DNA from: Nannobrachium achirus
Taxonomy: Eukaryota; Chordata; Actinopteri; Myctophiformes; Myctophidae
DNA: 64,000 bases
Reading direction: 5' to 3'
Assembly: GCA_963921795.1 (NCBI GenBank)
Contig: OY997652.1
Location: forward strand, 22,339,678 to 22,403,677
Made by a program: the position numbers and the translations under genes. Of the stretch, positions 40,573 through 53,339 are shown piece after piece. The notes under the pieces are model-generated. The model was not told the origin of the DNA. It worked only from the letters and a program-made list of their open reading frames with translations, and did no database searches. Numbering within the stretch: the first letter of the stretch is position 1; each line of letters starts with the position of its first letter.

Positions 40573-41472
40573 GCACATAACACAGGGGTTGACACTAAGG
40601 TCTCAGAGGCAAGTACAGGTCATGTTCTACTTGCCCAAAGGTCATGCCCACTTGGCACTTGGGGTGCGTAGCGTAGTACCGGCACGCATTACTCCGATGT
40701 TGCATTCGTCCGACTCTCCCCATTACTAACCCTATCTCTAACCCAGAACCTAACCCTAAACGCAGCGTAGCCACTAGCCATGTAGTTGGAGTAATGAGAC
40801 GTCGGACTGACTAGATGTTTGCGCCCACTTGCCCGAAAAGTTAAACGTCCTTTATAAAATGATTGGTCAAATTTGAATTACTGTTTATTTTAACACTCAA
40901 CAAACATATTCAGCGCAAGTGGGGATGGTGGGGGCACGTGGGGGCCACATTCAAGTGTTTCACAGATATATGTGTTGTGTTTAGGGATGGGACGATATGA
41001 ACATTTCATATCACGATTATTTTGACAAAAGAAGCTCACAACGTGTCACGTTGTGACGCGTTGTGAGCTTGTAGATCGGCTATTTTTTGGCAAAGACACT
41101 TGATAGAGAGTGAAAAAAGACTATCAATTACGTTTATTACAAGTACCTTTTACCAATTATTGAGGGTTTAAGTGGTACCGGATATGCAGCTCTGCAAATA
41201 AAAGGTGAATTGATCCCAGTGCATGACGGAGGACGATATCACGATATATTAAATCTCCACAATACGATTATCATGAGTGTTTTTTATCACGATAAACGAT
41301 AATATCGTGTATCGTCCCATCCCTAGTTGTGTTTATAACGAACTAAAGACATTGCTTCTCCACTCAAACGCACATGCCCGTTCGGGCAACCTGAAAGCAA
41401 ACTACACTTGCCCGAACGTTTTATTTACTTGCCACGGGCAGTCGGGCAACCGTTACTGTCAACCCCTTAAAC
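40573..41472. mobile_element. hAT-like element (CAGGGGTTGACACT) with nested hAT MITE
   Basis: ACAGGGGTTGACACTAAGGT at left; TTACTGTCAACCCC at right. The interior has CTTGCCC-rich sequence. A second element is nested at 40982. Confidence 0.75.
40982..41325. mobile_element. hAT MITE, TAGGGATGGGACGATA, 8-bp TSD gttgtgtt
   Basis: Termini TAGGGATGGGACGATATG and TATCGTCCCATCCCTA. The 8-mer gttgtgtt is directly repeated at 40974-40981 and 41326-41333. It carries the hairpin module at 41030-41085. Confidence 0.92.
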
Positions 41473-41747
41473 ACATAACAATGTAGGGGAATGGAAGGGA
41501 ATGTATACTGTACCTTATTTACCTGTACGGAACACACACCTGACAAAAGGCTATCTTCACATCCAGGATTGGTTGGCTGCAGTTATATAAGAAATGTCTG
41601 CTCATAAATACCTGCAAGACAAGACAAGCACAGGAGAACACACCATTGGTCAGTGGAGGATTTGGAGCACTGATTCGCAACGTGGCATTCCGGGGACCCC
41701 CAGGAGTCTTGGAGGGGGATCCAGTGGGTTCCCAGCCAAATCAATTG

Positions 41748-42220
41748 ATTGCAACCGTCAGGTCGCAAGTTACAATGAAAAGCTCCACCGGCTGTCCGTC
41801 AGTCAGTCCATCAGTCGGTCAGTCTGTCTGTCCATCACGTTACGTCACGCCAAGCCACACTTTTGCCCTACTGTTATCTTGGGCACTGCTGCCCCTATCC
41901 ATGACAGACTTTGCACACACACTCCTTGGCTGGCAAACCACAACCTCCACCCCTCATTTTTCACATGCCCCTCTTCTAGTACCACCTTTCTCACATGCCC
42001 CTCTTCTAGTACCACCATCAGGCTGATTTTTGCAAAACACATTTTTGGACAGATTTTACCCTAAAATCACGCAAAGCGGTACACAGTATCTCTAAAGTCA
42101 TGTCACCAACATGGATCTGTCCCATTTCCCATATTCCCTCCTGATTGGCTACAATTGCCTTCTAAAGTTTGTGTATGCGATGTGACGGTCAATTATCTCC
42201 TAATTAGGGAGTCTTACTGG
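41748..42220 (+). mobile_element. Helentron-like family A element
   Basis: ATTGCAACCGTCAGGTCGCA, (GTCA/GTCT)n, core CATCAGGCTGATTTTTGCAA then AATCACGCAAAGCGGTACAC, and end TAGGGAGTCTTACTGG. Confidence 0.78.
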
Positions 42221-42657
42221 TACAGTAGTTAAGAACCAAATGGATCATAACAGGTCTGTATCTCGGACTGTGTACAAATGGAATCAAATCAAATCAAATC
42301 AAATCCTACTGAGGATTGTGTAGTGTCGATTGGGGTCCCAGAGATAAAAGGTTTTATCAAATGGGGGTCCATGGCCTAACGCATATCAGACTGGGGGTCC
42401 TTGAAATGAATGGGTTGAGACTGCCACCAGGAACAGTATGGACGTGCAAGGAGTTGCAACGGTGTGGTCATTTTTTGTTTATTCTGCCATTTTTGGAAGT
42501 CATCCGATGGATAATCGTTAATTTATGTGATCTTTTTTATTGTGCTTTTTTTTTTACAGAAGGAATTCCGTGTCAGCAGCAAGTCAGCGTTTATAAGCCT
42601 TGAACTAGAAATTAATTTAGGTTTTTGGACAGACCTCAGTTGAATTGGATTGACCTC

Positions 42658-42776
<119 letters not shown>

Positions 42777-43396
42777 ATACAGAGCTCCTTGTACATGTTA
42801 TGCTGTTATGCCAACATTAGGACGTACTATAACCTGCATTGATTGTTGTTAAGTGACACAATAGAATCATACACTTGATCATCTGGACGTTTTTTCAAAT
42901 GTTCTGTCAATTTTGAAATGGTGAAAACTGCCACTTATTTAGTGTGGCGGAAGTTTTGTACCATTCTTAAGTTAAAGGAATACTTCACCCCCAAAATTAC
43001 TTTTTTCTATTACTCACCACGTGAGAGAATACTTGGGGAGCAGGATTAACAGCAAAACAAAGCTCAATAATCAGTTTATAAACTCTGTCTTGCATCCAGT
43101 ACCGCTGATACTTCCAAAACACTGCATTTTCATTTTCACAGAAACTTTGGTATTTAATACACAGTCTCACGCATGAACAAGGCAAGCGCATGGACATGCA
43201 CATGGAGTTCAACACAGCAACTGTAAGTTCAAAGGCACACGCACACCCATTGTTCCTTGTTTGTGTGTGAGACTGTTATCCCCGAAGTGTTTAAGTAATG
43301 TTTGAGTGAGAATTCAGTGTAGTGGAAGGAATGACTGGATAGGTTGATAGGAGACACTTGGATTATGTTGTAAACAGATTTTAAGATTTTGCTTCA

Positions 43397-44058
43397 GCAT
43401 TCTTTTGGAGGCTTGCAGAATGGAACAGACTTTTACCATACAAAATAGCCAATACCTATTAGCTTGGCTCCACCCTGAATCGCTAGCCACGTCCATTAAA
43501 ACAAATATGTCCGATAATGGAGTGAAACGAAATGAAAATTCAGGGTATATACCTATGATATTTCTCTTTGACCCACTCCCTGGTGTCCCAATTTTGGGCA
43601 TATGTCATTATATAGGCGGAAAATATTTATCAGTGACAGTGTGACTGTTTGTTTGTCAGAAACAAAACGTATGACTAATGAATGAACGGCATATAGATAA
43701 GGGCACAAAGTGAAAAAGTAAAGCAGGGAAGGCAATTCAAGACATTGGAGAACATTGAGAGAAGGGAATGTAGACAAACAACCAGTCACACTGTCTGTCT
43801 CTGTCACTGATAAATATTTTCCGCCTATATAATGACATGCCCAAAATTGGGACACCAGGTAGAGGGTCAAAGAGAAATGTCATAGGAATAGCCCGACACT
43901 CAGCCTGAATTTTCATTTTGTTTCACTCCATTATCGTCTGAACTTATTTTTTTAAAGGGCGTGGCTAATGATTCAGGGGCTAGAGACAGTCTATTTGGCT
44001 GCATAAATGTATTGTATGATAAAAGTATGTTCCACTCTGCAAGCCTCCAAAAGAATGT
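43397..44058. mobile_element. 662-bp foldback element
   Basis: Long inverted arms: CATTCTTTTGGAGGCTTGCA...TGCAAGCCTCCAAAAGAATG outermost, GAAAATTCAGG/CCTGAATTTTC and GTGTCCCAATTTTGGGCATA/its complement further in. Arms are about 260 bp with small indels, centre near 43.7 kb. No ORF of note. Confidence 0.8.
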
Positions 44059-44433
44059 TGGAGCACAGCTGTGTGTTTGGCATGGCTAACATTACTGCCA
44101 CCACATTAGCACAACTCAATATTTGCTGTTAATCCAGCAGGTCAACAATGACTCCACACACAGCACCACATGTGTGGACATAAGATATTGGAACTCGTAC
44201 ATTGTTTGTCTTCCGAGATTCTTAACTGGAATGATTCACATTACCCCTGAATCATCTCTGGATTGCCCTCGCCCAGGGTGGTCTCCATTTGTCCATTTCA
44301 CAAACAGTCAAACAGACACTAAATTATGTAATCATGTTAAATTTGCAAATGCACAAGAGGGGACAATTATTAGCTTTATATTACTGGTGGTGAAAACCTT
44401 GGGGCCCGGCGGGGGGTCGCTACGCTACTGACT

Positions 44434-44700
44434 AGTTAAGTTGTAGATATAATATTATAAAACATACATTAACCGCTTTAGCCCTGTTTTATACCTTGGC
44501 TGTTTAAAAATAGCCGATGCGACACGTCGTGAGCTTGTAGATCTGCTATTTTCAAACATTTTTAACTTTAACTTTTGGTACTAAGTACATTCTGATGCCA
44601 ACACTTTCATACTTTTACTCAAGTACATTTCGAATTTCTGACTTTTACTTGTAATGGAGTATTTTCTACATTGCAGTATTGATACTTTTTCCCAGTAATG
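44434..44700. mobile_element. hAT-like AAGTACTTAAG fragment, reverse
   Basis: AATATTATAAAACATACATT, hairpin module at 44505-44557, then TACATTGCAGTATTGATACT. Confidence 0.75.
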
Positions 44701-44835
44701 ATTCCAGGTGGTAATGACAAGACTAAAGCCTCGCTAGTACTAGTAGTGCCTAAAGGCTGTGCAGTTCAAGGCCATTCTTTGACCAGTAGGGTTCACCCTC
44801 CATCACAGGAAGGTGCAACAATTCCATGACAATCC

Positions 44836-45429
44836 TAGCCTGGCAAGCCAGCCCTGATACGTGCTCAGTCACTCATTCCTTCCCCAGTATCAGGTCTGGA
44901 CTTCGGCCTATAGGCACCGCCACCGAGTATGAGAAATCAGAAAATGATCGGGGCCAATCAGTGACTGCGTTTCAACTGCTGTCCGCACAACAAGTGAAAA
45001 GCTTTCCCTGATTGGTCCATGTGTAGATGGCGACGTATCGGTAGATGCATGCTGCGGCATTTTCAATACAACAATGGCTGCCCTCGATGCAACAAGTGTA
45101 ACAGTTAACGCTGAAACGATAAAACAAGCAATAAGTGAAGTTATTTCAGAGTTGGAATCAATTACAACAATTAAAAAGGAACAGGAGTATGCACTAGTGG
45201 AGTTCATCGGCCGAAAAGAAGTCTTTGTTTGCTGTTCTTCTGACTGGCTGCACTGTGATGACTGTGCTGACAGATGTTTTGCTATGCTGATTGGTTAGAG
45301 GATTCTGTCTGTCAAGGCAAGTTCTCCCACCCACTTTTCAAGCTGCCTATAGCCCAAAGTCCAGACTCATATTGTGGAAGGAAGGAGTGAGTGAATGCAC
45401 AGTATGTATGAGGCTGGCTTGCCAGGCTA
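44836..45429 (+). mobile_element. 594-bp inverted-repeat element with RecQ-like coding start
   Basis: Termini TAGCCTGGCAAGCCAGCC and CTGGCTTGCCAGGCTA, with the inverted similarity extending about 90 bp (GTCTGGACTT region). Inside, a + frame at 45074-45298 reads MAALDATSVTVNAETIKQAI... then ITTIKKEQEYALVEFIGRKE and VFVCC. This resembles the L..EQ..AL..FL..KDVFV.LPTG start of RecQ-type helicases but stops short of the Walker A lysine. Likely an internally deleted derivative of a larger element or one that captured a gene start. Confidence 0.6.
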
Positions 45430-45963
45430 TCACAATTCACGCAGTAGATTAAGACTATCTTGTGTGAATCAAACGGACCGGCCAACATCACCATCCCTAG
45501 TATTGCTTCAAACATCAGATAAAATCTACCGATATGATTACGGTGTTAATGACTACTGAAGTCGTATGACGCATTGACGTTCTGTTCACACTCTTCATGC
45601 CATATATCATCATCATGACATGATGATCCCATTGACCACAAAGTCATGTATATTTCCATATCTGAACTTGTAAGGCTGATGTACAACATGACATGAATAC
45701 TGATCGAGTACATGAATACGTGGATGGTTTTCCTAGAACCCTGGAAAAGTGAATTTAGTGCTCAGGAAAGCACTGATTAATGTTCACAGCCATAAATAGG
45801 AGCTATTGAGATGCACATTGATGCTGTATATCACCATATATATGTTTGTTTTGTTAATACACAATACAATATAATAAATTGACTTATTATGGACAACGCT
45901 TTTGAAGAGATGGGCGAGGAGAGTAAGGCTGATGCAACCTGAGGATCACCACTGTAAGGAATT
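45430..45963. other. No feature seen
   Basis: Unrecognised, AT-rich, without exon or repeat structure. Confidence 0.5.
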
Positions 45964-46291
45964 CAGTGGTGGAAAGTAACCAAGTACATTTGCTCAAGTA
46001 CTGTACTTAAAGATGCAGTGAAATGAAAAATACGTTTTCACACTTTTAGAGCATATCTGTAGTGATAATATGGCCATACCAACACTAGATGCCAAAAAAG
46101 TGAGAAAATCCTGTGTTTGTGTATAACTAGTATAACGCCTCAGGGCGACATGCGACCTCTCCCTAAAGGGTGAGGTCGTGCCAATGGGGAATACCCATAT
46201 ATGGACTTTTACATAGGTGATGTCACCTGTGATATCACCTGTGATGTCACAGTGATGTGTCAGGGGAACCACAGTGTCAGGCGTGGCCTTC

Positions 46292-46326
<35 letters not shown>

Positions 46327-46770
46327 GATACGCGGACAAGATGTGTCGGTTTTCATAGTAAACTTGAGACCTACAGTCGCAACAACACAATTACAGCCCT
46401 AAGTACAGCCCCTAAACAAAAACATCATGCGTGATGACGTACGTTAACTCTACTTAATAATTCATCGTCTTTACATATTAATGTCTTCAATGAGTTATGG
46501 CCCACCTACTTTTTGACCGTCAAATCACATTCCTCCCAGTGCTATATCCCGCTTTCCTGGCCCGTTTCACTTGTAAATACGTCACCATATGGAAGTGGAG
46601 AAAGTGGAGCACTTCCGTTGCAGTGGGACTTTAAGAAAAAAGCGTTGGTATTTTTTACTTTACTTTAGGTATTTCCAATTTTCTCTTATTTTACTTCTAC
46701 TCCACTACATCAAGAACAGATTATTTTTTAAAGCTCTCGGCATCTACTGTATCACCTTTCCCACCACGGA
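45964..46770. mobile_element. hAT-like AAGTACTTAAG element split by a later insert
   Basis: CAGTGGTGGAAAGTAACCAA begins it, and the body resumes at about 46640 (TTTACTTTACTTTAGGTATT). The insert (about 46008-46635) contains a reverse (GACA)n Helentron-like fragment at 46270-46385 ending GACCTACAGTCGCAA. Confidence 0.65.
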
Positions 46771-47760
46771 TGTCAGATGAGGTGTCAGTTGAATATAAGA
46801 TCCTATAGGGGTGATTCATGTAAAGCTTTATTACCAAAAGAGGGTCTGTTCATCATCCAAAGCATTCTGGTGATATACAACCCAGCACTCATTTGTCACT
46901 CCCTGCACTTCAATCACATGACAGTGTTATCTTCCTTCCCAAACGCAGCTTTATTCAACTCAACCAGTCCCTGGAAGGTATCCGATCCAGACCTTAATGA
47001 ATATGCATTAAAATACAGAAGGAAAGCAGCAGATTTGCCATGAGACAGAATTAATTATTTTCCTGTGATGTGTGCCAGTGAAGATGACTCTCAGACTGAA
47101 TCTTGTTTTATAATCAGACTTCAGAGTCAGTCCCTGATATCAGCCCATAGCTCAGATTGAGCTCTAATGCATTAGTAAAGACTGGATGATGGAGGTGTGC
47201 TATGGACTGAAGGGGTGGTTTAAATCAAAAGTATGTTTTCATAGCCTGTACGGCTGGAGTAGCGATACCGACGGCTCCCCTGCTCTCTCTCTCTCCCTGT
47301 TTCCTTTCAGTCTACTGCAATCTATCAATAAAGGCAAAAGCCCCCCCCCCCCCCCCCGAATGCTGGGTTTTCAAAAAAATTGGACAGCTAAGTATTTATT
47401 TACTGAAGTCGGAGGTAAAGCTGTGTGTTTAGTTTGCGGAGAGCACTGCCTTTTGGCCAGGCCCTCCACAATATTTTCTGTTGTTCATGTAATGAGACCA
47501 TTAATACTTCTACTCCACTACATGTCAGATATATATTGTTCTTTTTACTCCACTACAATTATTTGATAAAAAATTGATTTATATGATTACAAAACATACA
47601 TTAACCAATTAAACACTATTTTATACTTAAAGTACAACATCATGGGCTATTATGGACAATTGCCCACTTTTTGCGACCTTGGAGTTGGACTTATCATTTA
47701 CACCTCTGCCCGGCAACAACTGCATCAAGGCATAAGAATTATAGGAGAGAGAGAGAGAGA

Positions 47761-47807
<47 letters not shown>

Positions 47808-48950
47808 TGGACTAAACAGAAGAATTGGAATGGCATTATTCTGTTAACTCAAATCAAATATTGTACCTTACTTTAGTCATGACAATGTATCTTAAGGCTT
47901 ATGAGCTTATGTATAGTCGGTTTGTTTGGACTAGATACATAAGAGAATGGGTTTCTACAGTATGAATCTATTGCATTGAGGTCACATAGTCACACAGTGG
48001 AGTCATGCTAGTCAAGATGGAATCCGTCCACAGAGAGCAATCATTCAATATCAATAGATTAAGCAACCCTCTATGAATTATGTAAAAACAACAAAGTACA
48101 GTGATCACCAGCCTAGAGCGTAACACAAACCATTGAGGACAGCTCAGGCCGCAGTTGCCATTTGCTCCACCATTTTACCAATATTGGTTTTATGTAAATT
48201 AGGTCACCACAATTATTAGGATGATTACGCCAGTATACCTACTGGCAGCATGCTGTTGCTGTCGGGCAGATCTCCATATTTTAACTTTTTATGCTTTATT
48301 ATTTTTTTTTGCAAATTCCCTTCGTCACTACATTGTCACACTAAAGTAGCAAAGATCTACAAGCTCAAAATGCATCACAGGTTTCCACCTGACAGCAAAG
48401 AATAAAGATAAATGTGGCACTGAACAGTCCAGTGGTTTGTGAGATTAGCCCCAGACAAACAAACACATATACCCTCTTCTAGACGGCTGCTTACCTAAAG
48501 AGCCACGCAGGAAAAATATAGTCTAATTTAGAACTGTTTCATCCATCCAAGGCTTGTATAAAGCATAAAGCATTTACTTGCGTACACACAACTGCACTTT
48601 GTTTACAAAATGAAACTGACAAGTGGATCAATTTGGTTATGGGTAATATTTCATCTGGAGCACATAATAAAAGCGACAATTCATGAAACGCCTGCGATTG
48701 TGAGAAGCTGTGCTGAGATCTGGGGAAAAAGTAAAGCTACAGATTATCTTCAACTACAGCTGGTAGTTAGTTATTTAATTCACACATAGATATTCAGTAA
48801 CCCAAAGCCAACCACTCCACCATATTTATAGAGTGATGACCATACATGTAATTTAGATAGCTTTTTACTGAATACTGTAGGTGCTTGGTCTAGCTGTTTT
48901 TTCTTAGATTTGCCGACTATTTCTTTCCATTTGATGTATTGATGTTGATG
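46771..48950. other. No gene seen; hAT-like fragments and microsatellites
   Basis: Includes a C17 run at 47341, fragments of the CCACTACA family at about 47500-47660, a (GA)n tract at 47750-47804, and a decayed hairpin-module half near 48352-48390. No exon is supported. Confidence 0.5.
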
Positions 48951-48954
48951 TACT

Positions 48955-49205
48955 GATGTATATAACCTTGCTTATTGTAAGTCGCTCTTGATTTTTTTTT
49001 TCTTATATCTACTGCATAGTACTGTGTTCTATTCGTCTGTCATTCAATGTTATATGAGATACTTAAATGGTTTCCTGTGGAAATAAGCTTAGTCTTTTCA
49101 TGGATCTCCTTTTAGTAGACCTTGTACCAGTGAACTGTACCGTCATGAAACTGCACCTTTTCCTATGCAAACTTCTAATAAAGTCTTCAATCAATCAATC
49201 AATTA
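48955..49205 (+). repeat. LINE 3' tail with (CAAT)n end, second copy
   Basis: TTCTATTCGTCTGTCATTCA and AATAAAGTCTTCAATCAATC match 24650-24838. Confidence 0.75.
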
Positions 49206-49842
49206 AGAGAGTCAGCTAAATGTGATTGTGATGTTCAGGAGAGGATGGATTGATGCTTTTGGATGAGAAGTGAAATCCAGTTAAGTACATTAACATTACT
49301 ACACAATGAATATATTTCAAACAATAACAGCCAGAATTGTGTGTAATGTGTCAGGTATAGTGACCTGCAGACCTAGTTTCTTTCCCTCCTAATGTTGATT
49401 CAGTCTCATTGTTGAAACACACCAGGTGGCTCGTTTATCCCCCCCTGAACTAAAACCTGCTGACTGTCGTCAGAGTTTAAGTGCTGGTCTTGTAGTCTAG
49501 TCTGTTCTCAGCACCATGCCAAACAATGCATCTTCATCATTCTGATTGCACGGTGTCTAATCAGGACAAGCTGAGTAAATATACAAAATGACACATTAAA
49601 ATAGTTAATTACAACCTGGTGTCCCTCGGAAAAAGGAGAAATAGCCGAGTTCACAATGTGTTTGTATCGCTATGTGCTGTACATTTGTAGATTACCGTAT
49701 CTATTTTTTCCCCCACAACATCATTGTCAAAAAATGTATACAATAGGAGAGCTCATAAAGGTAATACAGCTATTTACTCATTATAGCTACATCTATTTAC
49801 CAATCTCTTCTCTCTCTACTTAAGGTACAAACGTCATAGTTT

Positions 49843-50516
49843 ATTGCGACCGTAGGTCGCAGTTACTTGCACACTATCCAAACCTCCACCGGCTGTCCCT
49901 CCGTCACTCCCTCTGTCACACGTCACACGTCACACTTTTGCCCTGCTCATATCTCTGCAACCGTTGCCCCGATCCATGCCAGATTTTGCACACACACTCC
50001 TTGCCTGCCAAACTACAACCTCCAAGGACCCCCGGAGTTTCGGGGACCCCCAGGTCCCTGGGGGACCCCCAGGTGTAAAAAATTACCAAATGTGCAAAAA
50101 TGACCAAATGACCACCCCAACGGGGCTGCTCACGGGGCATTCCCGGGGACCACCCACTCCTGGTGCTCCAGAACGGATGCAAAAGTGGTGGCGCCCCCAG
50201 TGGAGGACCCCCTGCCACTGCAGCTCACATAAAATGCCGTAACTCGGGCTAGGAGCGACCGGGAGAGCCGGGGCCGGTACCTATTCGTCCGCCTTGGCGG
50301 CGCGGAGACCCCACCCCTCATTTCTCACATGGCCCTCTAGCGCCACCATGAGGCCGATTCAGATTTTGCCCTAAAATCACGAAAATCACTACACAGTATG
50401 TCTACACTCATGTCAACAACATGGATCAGGAAGATTTTGGAAAAACACATTTTTGCTCTATTTATGGAGATAAGCGACCAACGGTCGCTTATCTCCCGAT
50501 TAGGGAGTCTTACTGG
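49843..50516 (+). mobile_element. Helentron-like family A element, complete ends
   Basis: ATTGCGACCGTAGGTCGCAG at the 5' end. The 3' hairpin is 50466-50496 (14-bp perfect stem GGAGATAAGCGACC, loop AAC), then CGATTAGGGAGTCTTACTGG. The GTCY tract is short here. The core includes GCCACCATGAGGCCGATT. Confidence 0.82.
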
Positions 50517-50639
50517 TACAGTACTAGAAGCTGGGCCGCCCGAAATAGTCGGCGACCTGGCCAACTCGGAACAACGTAAATAGGGAATGAATGCCCCGCC
50601 CTTTAATGCAAACCCCATTATACCTGTTGTCATAGGACC

Positions 50640-52700
50640 CGTTTTGACCATCTGTTTGCCTGTGTCCATTTATGCCCATATATGGAGATATCTGTTATCT
50701 GTCTGTCTGTCAGCGTCCATTTTATGTCCATATATGGAGATCACTGCAGATATAGTTCTGGGTCCATTTTATGCCCATATATGCCCATATATGGAGATAT
50801 CTGTCTATTTGCGTCCATTTCACGCCCATATATGGAGATCTCTGAATCTGTCTGTCTGTGTCCCTTTATGCCCGTATATGGAGATCTTTGTGATTCTGCG
50901 TAAATTTTATGCCCATATATGCCATTTGCGTCCATTTTATGCCCATTTATGGAGATCTCTGTATCCGTCTGTCTGTGTGTCTGTCTGTGTCCCTTTATGC
51001 CGTATGAGATCTCTGAATCTGTCTGTCTGTGTCCCTTTATCCATTTTATGCCCATATATGGGGGCATTCATTTTATGCCCATATATGGAGAACGCGCGTG
51101 CCCGTGGGACGAACGGTTCTCATATGGGGGCATTCATTTTATGCCCATATATGGAGAACGCGCGTGCCCGTGGGACGAACGGTTCTCGAGATACGCGGAT
51201 TACCTACATACATACACACTCACAGAGATTTTTTGTTGACTCATGTGGCGTACGTCTGCCCATATATGCCCATATATGGAGATATCTGTCTATTTGCGTC
51301 CATTTCACGCCCATATATGGAGATCTCTGAATCTGTCTGTCTGTGTCCCTTTATCCATTTTATGCCCATATATGGGGGCATTCATTTTATGCCCATATAT
51401 GGAGAACGCGCGTGCCCGTGGGACGGAACGCGCGTGCCCGTGGGACGAACGGTTCTCGGAGATCTCTGAATCTGTCTGTCTGTGTCCCTTTATCCATTTT
51501 ATGCCCATGTATGGGGGCATTCATTTTATGCCCATATATGGAGAACGCGCGTGCCCGTGGGACGGAACGCGCGTGCCCGTGCGACGAACGGTTCTCATAT
51601 GGGGGCATTCATTTTATGCCCATATGGAGAACGCGCGTGCCCGTGGGACGAACGGTTCTCGAGATACGTGGATTACCTACATACATACACACTCACAGAG
51701 ATTTTTTGTTGACTCATGTGGCGTACGTGATGTCAGAGCCTTTTATGAAGTGATGTCACAATGAGTCAGAGCTTTCGCCGATTTCCTCAGAAACAGCCTG
51801 ATGTCAACAATCAACCCCGCATAAGGAGATTCCGAACGTTTCGCGCCGGTTTGGGAAAACCGCGCGTCGGGTCGGGTCGAGACCCGGCACTGCACTCCGT
51901 GCCGTGGCCATATATGGGGGCATTCATTTTATGCCCATATATGGAGAACGCGCGTGCCCGTGGGACGGAACGCGCGTGCCCGTGGGACGAACGGTTCTCG
52001 GAGATCTCTGAATCTGTCTGTCTGTGTCCCTTTATCCATTTTATGCCCATATATGGGGGCATTCATTTTACGCCCATATATGGAGAACGCGCGTGCCCGT
52101 GGGACGGAACGCGCGTGCCCGTGGGACGAACGGTTCTCATATGGGGGCATTCATTTTATGCCCATATGGAGAACGCGCGTGCCCGTGGGACGAACGGTTC
52201 TCGAGATACGTGGATTACCTACATACATACACACTCACAGAGATTTTTTGTTGACTCATGTGGCGTACGTGATGTCAGAGCCTTTATATGGGGGCATTCA
52301 TTTTATGCCCATATGGAGAACGCGCGTGCCCGTGGGACGAACGGTTCTCGAGATACGTGGATTACCTACATACATACACACTCACAGAGATTTTTTGTTG
52401 ACTCATGTGGCGTACGTGATGTCAGAGCCTTTTATGAAGTGATGTCACAATGAGTCAGAGCTTTCGCCGATTTCCTCAGAAACAGCCTGATGTCAACAAT
52501 CAACCCCGCATAAGGAGATTCCGAACGTTTCGCGCCGGTTTGGGAAAACCGCGCGTCGGGTCGGGTCGAGACCCGGCACTGCACTCCGTGCCGCGGCGGG
52601 GAACGCGCGTGCCGAATCTGAAGCCGGTGGGACGAACGGTTCTCGAGATACGCGGATTACAAACACACACACACACACGCAGAGACTTCTCGCATTTATA
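50640..52700. repeat. Higher-order tandem repeat with CCATATATGG motifs
   Basis: Mosaic of units containing TTTATGCCCATATATGG, GAGAACGCGCGTGCCCGTGG, GACGAACGGTTCTC and (TCTG)n. A longer unit (GTGATGTCAGAGCCTTTTAT through GAGACCCGGCACTGCACTCC) appears at 51727-51905 and 52409-52590. All three forward frames stay open for 100-250 codons because unit lengths avoid stops. The encoded repeats resemble no protein I know, so I do not call genes. Confidence 0.88.
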
Positions 52701-52748
52701 GATAGATATGTGATGAGATGCGAGAGTGTGCTAACCAACACCGATTTA

Positions 52749-53062
52749 GGCCATGGCTACACGGAGCTGGATATTTCTGAAGCTAGACATTTTTTGTGCT
52801 GTTGGGGCTTGCAGCCACATGAAGCTGGATATTTCGGCTGCAAAGCTGGATATTTTTTAAACCGGATAAATAAGTGAAGACATTGAAAAATATCCGATTC
52901 ACTGGATCCGTGTAGACATGGAACCCGGATATCTCTGAAGACTTTACTGTGTGTGTGCTTGTTAGACCTAGATATCTTTGTCGTGTGGACCTAGATATTT
53001 TTCTATCTGGATATCTGAAAAACCGGGATATATGAAATATCCAGCTCCGTGTAGCCATGGCC
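52749..53062. mobile_element. PIF/Harbinger-like MITE with TTA duplication
   Basis: GGCCATGGCTACACGGAGCT...AGCTCCGTGTAGCCATGGCC, flanked by tta at 52746-52748 and 53063-53065. Confidence 0.9.
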
Positions 53063-53339
53063 TTAGGACTCAAGGATTGCTGCCCTCTCTCCACAGTATA
53101 TCTGTATCTGTATACTGTACATACATGTATATAGGCCTATTTTTCTTTTTTGTTCAAATAAAAAATACTGTACTGTATGTAATAAGGATAGGCATCAATA
53201 AGCAACATTATCTTACATTACAACATTATCTGCCTACACCTTTTCGATATGAAATGAAATGACTTAATAATATCTCAGTGAACAAGGAGTATCAAAATAA
53301 ACTATTCATTCATAGTCCATTCATGTTTCATCCAGCATC

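Noticed and set aside
45074..45298. Considered as a real protein-coding gene
   Set aside because: The 74-codon frame ends before any catalytic motif and is enclosed by terminal inverted repeats, so it is treated as mobile-element content.
50587..52453. Forward open frames of 247, 230, 173 and 162 codons
   Set aside because: They overlap in different frames over a tandem repeat, repeat the same short peptides, and have no splice or start context. The openness follows from repeat unit lengths lacking stops.
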